From Isoetes taiwanensis (lineage: Eukaryota; Streptophyta; Lycopodiopsida; Isoetales; Isoetaceae), in contig JAJEKV010000017.1 of assembly GCA_021234155.1 (NCBI GenBank), positions 7,539,253 through 7,603,252 of the forward strand: 64,000 nucleotides of DNA. The letters run 5' to 3'. The notes under the pieces are model-generated. The model saw only the letters and a program-made list of their open reading frames with translations. It was not told the origin of the DNA and did not search any database. Positions 56,423 to 64,000 of this stretch are shown in pieces (the first letter of the stretch is position 1; each line of letters starts with the position of its first letter). The translations under genes were made by a program, and so were the position numbers.

Positions 56423-59345
56423 TTTTTTTTTTTTTTTTTTTTTTGAGAGATATTTTTTCCATTAATTAAAGATCAAATAAGACATTTTGAGCAACATGTT
56501 GTTGTTCTTTGTAGGATTTATAGAAAATACTAAGCAATAGCTATTGAAGCCGGGTTAAAGACAAAATCAGTCATAATAGTTTTAGCATAAAATGTTTTGA
56601 AGAGAAGTGTAAAAGCAGCATCAGCATAAATAGTTGTAAACCTTCGATTCTTCTTTTTGGAACTCCTTTAACTGATCAGATCAGATGATCAAACTGAATG
56701 AAAACCTGTGTAGACAATATTGAGCCAAAATATGGATGAATCAAGAAAATTATGGTATGAGTTGGTTTCAGTGATCAAGGTAGGAAAAGTGGTCAGAGAA
56801 GACAGGTTGTAGAATATGGTTGGTATTACTTCCCCAATCCAAAGCCTCCAGAAGATCATTCACACAAGAGGTGGCCATGATAAGCAAGAGATTTCCATAT
56901 ATGCATCTGCTTTGCCCCTGTGGTAATAATAACATTCCCTGTAAAACTCGAACTGGCTATCTGTCATCTGCATGTGGTTTATCTCCAGAAACCAGAATAA
57001 GATATTCATCTGATAGGTGCTCTTACAGAACTCATATGCCCATTGAATCTCCCCGACCGAAATTCATGAAGCTTTGGGAACAATCAATGCGGTATTTTGG
57101 ACTTCCAATCATAGTCAGCAAATGCATTGACCTGTGTGTCAAAATGATTTAAATTTCTCTCAGCCTCGAAACAGTCAAAGCTTGTGTCCAGGACTCGGTT
57201 ACAAAACTCCAGGTACTCTAGCATCAACATCAAGAGATAAATTAGTATTTGTCTGGGAACAATGTAAATTAAATAATTTATATTGACCACAAAAATAACC
57301 AATAGAGTTCCATCTGTTATCATAGCTGTTCTCTTCATTTTGAACCGTATGAGCAGTTGCAGATGTTTGCAAGTCATGCATAATATTGATCTTAATCCAA
57401 CAAATAGATATAGCATGTCCCCCATGGATGCATCTGTTCCTGTGCTTCCATATATTCCATATAACTGTGAAGAATAAGGTATTAACAAACTTGTCATTAT
57501 TCATCAAGAGATCAATCAAATTATTTGGCTTACTGATGGATAAAACATTTTGACACCATATCCAAAGAGGTTCTAATTTAGGACAGTTAAAAATATGAAC
57601 CATAGACTCAGTGCTATTGCAACCAAGAGGGCAATTGTCAGAAATAGGATTAAGGCCATATTTGCATCTGGTAGGATTATAATGCTTTGCAATGCTCTCG
57701 AGATTAGATAAGCTCTTATTGGCCAGCAACCAAATGAAATAAGAAACTTTTGGAGGGCAGTAGGATAACCAGGTGTTCTTGTGAACTCTATGAACTTCCT
57801 CATCATTTAGACTCCAATAGACCTTGGCTTTTGAAGGAGAATTGTTGTAAGCTAACAATTTATAAATCATAGAAACTTTATAGTTATATTTCCCCTTGCA
57901 AGACCAGTCGATATTAGAGTTCATAGTATTCGGTTCAGTAAAAATAATTTTGCTTTTAGATGCTTGAAAAGGCTCCTATCATAAGAAGTTCCATAAATTT
58001 TCCTTTTGAGAGCAGTCCATGAGGTCCACCTGTCATCTACTCTAAGATCCCCAATTGAGATAATACCACACTGAGACCATTTCTTGTAGATCTTGGGATG
58101 ATTGATAGCAAGAGGAATATCATTTTCCTTAGATAAGAAAGGATTCCAGAATATTGATGTGCTCGTCTAAAAAAGATCAGGGTTATTGTGAGCCAGAAGT
58201 TTAGAAATCTTCTTCCAGGCTATAATCAAATTCCTCATGAGAGGGGAGATGTTCTTAGCAGGATTAATACCAAAGAAAATAGAGGAGGGAAGTTGATGAC
58301 TGATAGAGGGATGCCCTGTAATTCCACAGTTCTGAAACCAATATTTAATAAATACAGAGGCTGGGTTATCTTTATGAAAAATTGCCCTCCAAACATGTTT
58401 GCTAGCTAGGGCAATTTCTTGAAGAAATAAATTTTTGCAACCTAGACCACCATGAGACTTAGATCTTGTAATGTGATTCCAGATGATCAAATGATTCTTC
58501 CCCCAAATGAAATTTCTAACTATTCTCTCAAGCTGAAGATATACATTTTTTGGAGCAAGCAAGGCAGAGGAGAAGTAGATATGAGAGCTTGCAATCACAG
58601 CATTTGCAATGATGGATCTGCCAGCAAGGGACAAGAGTTACCATAATTATTTAATTTCCTTTTAATTCGAGAAAGCATAGGGGACCATAGACCCTTAATA
58701 TTTGTGTCCAAAGATAATGGCATCCCCAACAGGTTGATAGCTTGAGATGTTTGGTAGCACTTAATTCCCAGAATAGAATGCTGATTAGTTTCCCCCATGA
58801 TAGAACATTTGTCTAAATTGAGATTGATGCCAGAAGCAGCACCAAAGCAATTAATAATATTAAGATAGGACTCAATGTTATGAAGATCATTTCTGAGGAA
58901 ACTGAATGAATCATCAGCATATTGCAAAATATTCATATTGGAGGTATTGTCAGGAAGAATTAAGCCTTTAATGTTGCCAATTTGCTGTTGGTGATTAATA
59001 ACTCGAGTCAATATTTCAGTAACAGCAATGAAGATGTAGGGAGCTAAGGGGCAACCTTGCCTCACTCCTCTGGCCAAAGGAAAAAAAACCTTTGGAGAAC
59101 CATTAACAAGAACAGAGGATTGAGATCTAGAATTAAGGCCAAGAATTAACTGGATAATTTTATTTGAGAAGCCAATTTTCCTTAGAGCAAAATAAATAAA
59201 TTCCCAATGCACAGAGTCAAAGGCCTTTGAGAAATCAAGTTTGAGGAGAATACAATCCTGCTTAGTGTGCTTATTCCAATGGAGGCCTTCCATGGCCGCA
59301 AGATAGTTATCTAAAATATATCTGTTTGGAAGAAATGCAGATTGG
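56423..59345 (-). mobile_element. LINE, second half (rest of RT, zf-RVT, poly(A))
   Basis: Minus strand, starting inside the RT at SAFLPNRYILDN and continuing LLKLDFSKAFDSVHW, RGVRQGCPLAPYIF, the catalytic YADD (near 58915), LNLDKCSIMG, GRSIIANAVIASSHIYFS, GGLGCKNLF and a zf-RVT (VSYFIWLLANKSLSNLE, CPLGCNSTESMVHIF), with WKHRNRCIHGG. The poly(A) appears as a T run at 56423-56444. It supplies exactly the part missing from 41845-43757. Frame breaks near 58640 and a stop near 58167. Confidence 0.92.
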
Positions 59346-60900
59346 CAAGGGTTTCATTCTCCAAAACGCTTCATAAGGAGTCACATCCTGGACTGCCTTA
59401 GTAGGCGACCTATTTGCCAAATATGCTGCTGTCACTACTGCCTCTCCCCAAAAAGATTCAGGCAGTTGCTTGTGACTCGTCATAGATCTTGCCAAATCAA
59501 GCAAAGATCTATTCCTCCTTTCAGCTACACCATTTTGTGGATGAGCATAAGGAATGATTAACTGTCTTTCAATACCTTCTTCCATGAGAAACTCATCAAA
59601 TGCATTAGAAACATATTCACCTCCATTGTCACTTCTCAACTTTTTTATTACTAACCCGATCGCTGACCATTCTTTGCTTTGAAGGCCTTGAACTTGCCAA
59701 GCACCTCAGATTTGCAGTGCAAAGTATACATCCAAGTGTACCTACTGAAATCATCAATCAGGGTCAAGAAATACTTCTTTCTACCTAGTGAAACACCGGG
59801 CATATAGCACAAATCGAATGCAAAGAACTCAAGAGGTTGAGTTGCTCGATGGAATAGCCTTTGTGGAAAAAGGCTTGTTGAGGTTGCTTTCCGAGATGGC
59901 ATGCGGCACACTCAAGCTTGACACATTTTAGAGAGGGAATACACCAACCATCTTGTTCTTGTACAAAGCATGTACAAAGAGTGCCTCCAACATGACCAAA
60001 ATGAGCATGCCACAGATGCTCAGCAGTCAAATCAGCACATACAAGACCATGTTCAGTCTTATGAACGGAACCATCAAAGAGATACAAGCCATTCTGCAGC
60101 GTCCACTGTGCCATGAACTGCAGACTTTTCAAGTCAATTCCTTCAAGTGGATTCCTGCCCAGCAGATAGGCTTTGCCATTTCCGAGAACAATGTGATAGC
60201 TTTGCTTTATCAAATTCAGCCAGCGACATGATATTAGGATCTGTAATCAGGGAGCAAACATGACATTCCTCGCACCTTACTAACTACATCACGTCCATGC
60301 AATTGAAAAGCTACAATCCCTTTCCTGTGGCGGAAGAAGAGAATATCCATCACCCATCTTCACATCACCTCCTCATCGAGGTTCAAGTTCGAAAACACAT
60401 CCAATCTCCTCCTAAGATGAACCGTGGCTCCTGAGTCCAAAAATCCAGTCCTTCTGTAAGGTGTTGGCCGCTGCTGCAAGATTCAAATATTCAGCATCAA
60501 AAGTGGCACATGCAACAACACTTGTCTCTCCCTTAGAGTTGACTGCTATGCTTCTCGTGTCTGTGAGAACTTGAATGGATCCATGAATTTCTCCTGTTTT
60601 CAGTAGCCAAAAAGATGGTTGAGAGAACAAATTCGTCACCAAACAAAGTACCCACTAGAAAAGTTGAATCTTGAATTTTGTCGCCAAAAAGGTCTTGGAA
60701 AACTCGAATCTCACACCAGAACTTAATGGAAAATCCGAATCTCTCTCCCAAAACACTTTCTCTAGGCCAAAAAAGCAAGAATCTTCTCCAATGCTGCACA
60801 TGAGATTTTCCACCACCAAATCTCAGCCAAAGAACTCCTGGAAACAATGGCCAATCCAATAGCTTGATCTATTCTTCCCTCAAGAAAGCGTCTGATACCA
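59346..60900 (-). pseudogene. Copia protease-integrase region (5' half of split element)
   Basis: Minus strand: PBS, a short gag remnant with most of gag missing, then the protease start (KDWIF, with DSGATVHL one base out of frame near 60435), GAG-pre-integrase (LWHAHFGHVGG, LECAACHLGKQPQQ) and the integrase core with all three acidic motifs (LIDDFSRYTW, RSDNGGEYVSN, NGVAERRNRSLLD), ending at TPYEAFWRMKP near 59346. The next base belongs to the LINE. Several one-base slips (about 59790, 59645). Confidence 0.92.
60888..60900 (-). other. primer-binding site, initiator-Met tRNA type
   Basis: TGGTATCAGACGC on the minus strand, directly after the LTR end, differs at one position from the usual plant TGGTATCAGAGC. 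It fixes the orientation and marks this LTR as the 5' LTR. Confidence 0.88.
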
Positions 60901-61249
60901 TGATAGAACTAGTGCAAAACCAACACAAACCCCGCAAGATAAACTCAAGAGATAGAATAGAGAACAAGAACAAATCTATTGAGAAAAGCAATAGGAAATA
61001 CAATCTCTACTTCTGAGCATTGCATAGTACATAACGTAATCTCAATATATACAACCGGTGAGATTAAGAATAGTAGTCTACCGTTTAACCACTGCCCACT
61101 AATTACGGCACTGATTTAGGGTCGGTGCTCAGTGCTGACAAAGTGCTGCCTTTTGTACATTTCAGCACCTTCTCAGCACCTGTGTGCTAAGTGCTGAACC
61201 GCTGCTGTTTCAGCACATTACGCTTAGTCAGCATATTTATATTCCAACA
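60901..61249 (-). repeat. 5' LTR of the split Copia (349 bp)
   Basis: Read on the minus strand it starts TGTTGGAATATAAATATGCT and ends CTAGTTCTATCA. It matches 45888-46208, but contains an extra CAGCACC-rich first half and about 30 bp (TTTATCTTGCGGGGTTTGTG region) missing from the other LTR. Flanked by AGGGG (61250-61254). Confidence 0.93.
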
Positions 61250-61254
61250 AGGGG

Positions 61255-63130
61255 GAGGGGATCCATAAATCTACACCGTGATGTGGCAAAATCGAAAAAA
61301 TTTAATGATACATCCAGACAAACAGATGGGTAATCCGGGCAGGCCTGAATTAACCCCACATGACAAACAAATTATAGCCTGCATTCTGTCCAGAATTTAA
61401 GTGTGCTCATTTTTGGAGATCCATAGGTGGCTTAATTTGATCCAAATATGATTGAAATTGCCTTCCTACCTCTTAAATCCAGGATTATTGAAGATCTCGA
61501 GTGATTGAAGCTCAGAATCTTATAAAATTGAAGCATAAAGAATGGTCATAACCTAGGCCTGGAGGAGGTATTTCTGCATATGCTGCAAAACATTCTGATT
61601 GGAAGGTGGATTTGTGAGGTGCATCAGATTTTAATGGTTGATATTTATTTATTTATTTATTTTTCGAGATGAGGTAACATGTTATTTGGTGTTTTCAAGT
61701 TTTTCTATTTTAAGTGATGGTGAATTGGAAGATTTCTTTGGATGCCTCTTCTTTTGACAAAAATGATCGACGAAAGTAGGTGATGCAAGCAAAGCAGATT
61801 TTTAGGGAGATATGGGGCTTGGTAATCAGAGATATGGGGCTTGGTAATACTTTGTTGAATTTGTCAACTACATCTGTCTTGATGAGAACTTGTTAAGGAG
61901 ATTGTTCATGGTATGTATCCCGATGTTTTCTTTCTAAAAAGCATGCATTATAGGTATGCCTTTCAGGGTATGTTTGCATGCAATTTTCCAGTGGGTTTGA
62001 GAGCGAAATATTTGGCTGCTTGTGTGAAGATAAAATACAAGAAGCTCCGCATTTTGATGAATATCGAATTTTCGATGGAATTGGACCTTCAAAAATTTTA
62101 CAGCAACAAGTTTTATAGCTCTTTTATTTTGAAAAGCAGTAAGTTACAAGCAGTCTGATCAAAATTATTTGACCACGAAGTCTTCATCACCATAACTTGT
62201 TGCTAAATCATTGTATCGATATAACAATGAATTCTACTTCACAATTACATTAGCATAACATTTATGCGGTCTAAGATCCAATTTCTAAAAAAAGATTGTG
62301 CCTTATATGTACATTTGAAAAATGGGTTTACGTTATTTGTATATTGAATATGCATCACAGGGATTATCTTATGTAATTGATTTTAGTAGTATAGTTGATG
62401 AAGTGAAGTGGTTTACTTACAAATATTTAGGAGACCTCATAATCGTAACTTAGCACGACCAAATAGATGCATAGTGCTTAGACTTTCACACATTTCAAAC
62501 ACGCACAAAACACACTAAATATCCATGATCAGCTCATTGCTTAACGAAAAGGCAACTAACCTCATATCCATCATCCGAGACAATGCATGCCAACAGTTTA
62601 ATGATGAAGTTTCCAACCATATGTAATCTTATTAAATTATGTTTATATGCCACGATTTCCTTCCATAGCATCTACAAAGGCTATTAAAAACATAGCCCTT
62701 AAGCATGTATATAAAAGAGCAGTCTTTAAAAAACCATAACTTCCAAACCTTACCGTGCTAATTTTGAACAAACTTCTACTCTTATTTTATTCTCAAACAT
62801 TCACCCATCTGCCATTGGAAACACCGTTGTGGATCCTTAGCCTACCATCAATGTTCATACTGACCCAAGATCAAACTCTTCATAGGGTTCGTAGTTATTA
62901 CTATAGATTCCTTCCCAACTCTCTTCATACCAAGACATAACTTATGGCATTCACTTTCTATCATGGATTGGTGAGGTTCCTTTATCTATTAATATTCTCC
63001 AATACATCAAGTATATTGGGGAAGAACCGGCCCACATCAACTGATCCCTATGGCCATCATGATACATATCGGAGGTACATATAAATGTAAATGGAGGCAA
63101 AGGGACCTGTTATTAGTTGGTCCAGTAGCC
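61255..63130. other. no gene; ATTT microsatellite
   Basis: A short (ATTT)n tract at about 61648-61673. No supported coding sequence. Confidence 0.35.
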
Positions 63131-63144
63131 GTCCTAGTAGTAGC

Positions 63145-63215
63145 CCATTATATGGGTCCCATGACCTCTTCGTTTTCATGGATGTTAAGAAAATCTATTC
63201 TATTCTATTCTATTC
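63145..63215 (+). repeat. SINE-like 3' end with ATTCT tail (copy 3)
   Basis: GGGTCCCATGACCTC, then CATGGATGTTAAGAAAA and TCTATTCTATTCTATTCTAT. A diverged relative of the copies at 34.6 and 35.2 kb. Confidence 0.5.
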
Positions 63216-64000
63216 ATGCTATCAAATTAGGTGCATGACTCCAAGATGAACACAATGCTATCCAACTAGTTCAAGAGGAGGGGGGAACTCCGTAAAACAA
63301 CACATTGATTCGGAGGAAACGGAGTGAGGAATGCAAGGTAAAAGACCTGAGCCATATGATGACCATCCAAAAGAAGAGCCGGCACCAAAACTGGCATCTT
63401 CTTCCCTAGAATGATGGTTCTCTTAACCATAGCATTCTAGGGAAAGGTCTTTATGCACAAATTGTCAACATCCGACACAAGAGGAATCCTCTCAAACCCA
63501 ATTACAGTCTGAGGCTATGGGAAAAAGCTAAAAGAGAAAGAGAGAGGGCAAATGCTAACCAACCTGCTAGATTAGAGGATAGACGCATACTACAACATGG
63601 TAAAATGGATTTGAAAGGACTTTTTATCTTCCCCTTGATAAACAACTACATCATCTCATGTCATTTACTTCATGGACAGCCTGGCTTCCTGTATTATCTA
63701 AATGGTATCTGCCGTATCAAACAATTATATCATACTAACAAATGCAACCTGCATAAGTATATTGAACATGTAATGTGGAGAACAATACATAAAACATATT
63801 AGAAAGGGGTCCTCTAAGCTTGTGCACTTGAGATCACATGGGAAATATTAGCAGTAACCTTATTGTTGGTCTCCAATGCATTTTGCTGATCTCTTTCTTC
63901 AATTCATACGTGATTTCCTGCAGTATAGAGTTCTTGTAAAACAACAAAAGATGTGCAATCAAGAAAACAAAATTATCATTTTCTTAAGGATGTATTTTAT
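63216..64000. other. no gene recognised
   Basis: AT-rich to the window edge; only short frames. Confidence 0.3.

Noticed and set aside
57084-57497. 137-codon minus-strand frame at the LINE 3' end
   Set aside because: It overlaps the zf-RVT frame (57199-57924) in another phase and shows no conserved motif.
43757-59345. Two independent LINE insertions and two independent Copia fragments
   Set aside because: Halves complement exactly at the breakpoints, and both elements have matching target duplications at their outer edges.

Overview
This is a nuclear segment from a land plant with a repeat-rich genome. The evidence is spliceosomal introns (GT..AG), a plant-type LpxC gene relic, an SmF gene fragment, a multi-exon WD40 gene, L1-type LINEs with an RVT zinc-binding tail, and Copia elements primed by initiator-methionine tRNA. 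The species cannot be named from sequence alone. A fern, lycophyte or gymnosperm would fit the density of old broken elements, but that is only an inference.

Layout. 1-1.9 kb: a pogo/Tigger-type DDE transposase cut by the window edge and frameshifted. 3.5-4.4 kb: two tandem arrays (about 150 bp and about 70 bp periods). 4.9-8.15 kb: a decayed minus-strand gene ending in an FCP1/NIF-like HAD phosphatase domain, with a 750-bp MITE-like insertion in its coding part. 8.8-15.5 kb: a roughly 1.45-kb repeat unit in two tandem copies; the first is split by a 5'-truncated LINE with a 15-bp target duplication, and both carry TTCTAGAA-rich arrays and a tRNA-like A/B-box module. 17.0-23.7 kb: an apparently intact WD40-repeat gene on the minus strand (13 exons resolved, one short exon missing). 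23.85-28.7 kb: a hairpin between divergent transcription units, then unrecognised plus-strand exon-like pieces, a perfect 153-bp-period duplication and several small repeats. 28.9-29.4 kb: a MITE with terminal inverted repeats of about 56 bp. 30.1-32.6 kb: a broken LPXC gene directly behind two exons of an SmF gene, same strand. 34.5-36.9 kb: SINE-like elements. 38.9-41.5 kb: an internally deleted Copia. 47.3-48.1 kb: a decayed second type of non-LTR reverse transcriptase. 49.8-51.4 kb: an uncharacterised minus-strand gene with a periodic array of 18-bp palindromes just upstream. 54.9-55.95 kb: a weak hypothetical gene.

The main structural result is an inversion of about 15.6 kb between about 43,757 and 59,345. 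One LINE is split into a plus-strand first half (41,845-43,757) and a minus-strand second half (56,423-59,345). Its outer ends carry the same 10-bp target duplication in the orientation expected if they once flanked one insertion. One Copia is split the same way: 5' LTR, integrase and PBS at 59,345-61,249 on the minus strand; RT, RNase H and 3' LTR at 44,119-46,208 on the plus strand. Its outer ends carry a matching 5-bp duplication (AGGGG). A 362-bp Copia piece at the left breakpoint is separately inverted. Undoing both inversions makes both elements continuous, so the rearrangement is younger than both insertions, unless it is an assembly error.

The genes do not form a pathway. Only the WD40 gene looks functional; most of the rest is transposons, gene relics and tandem repeats.
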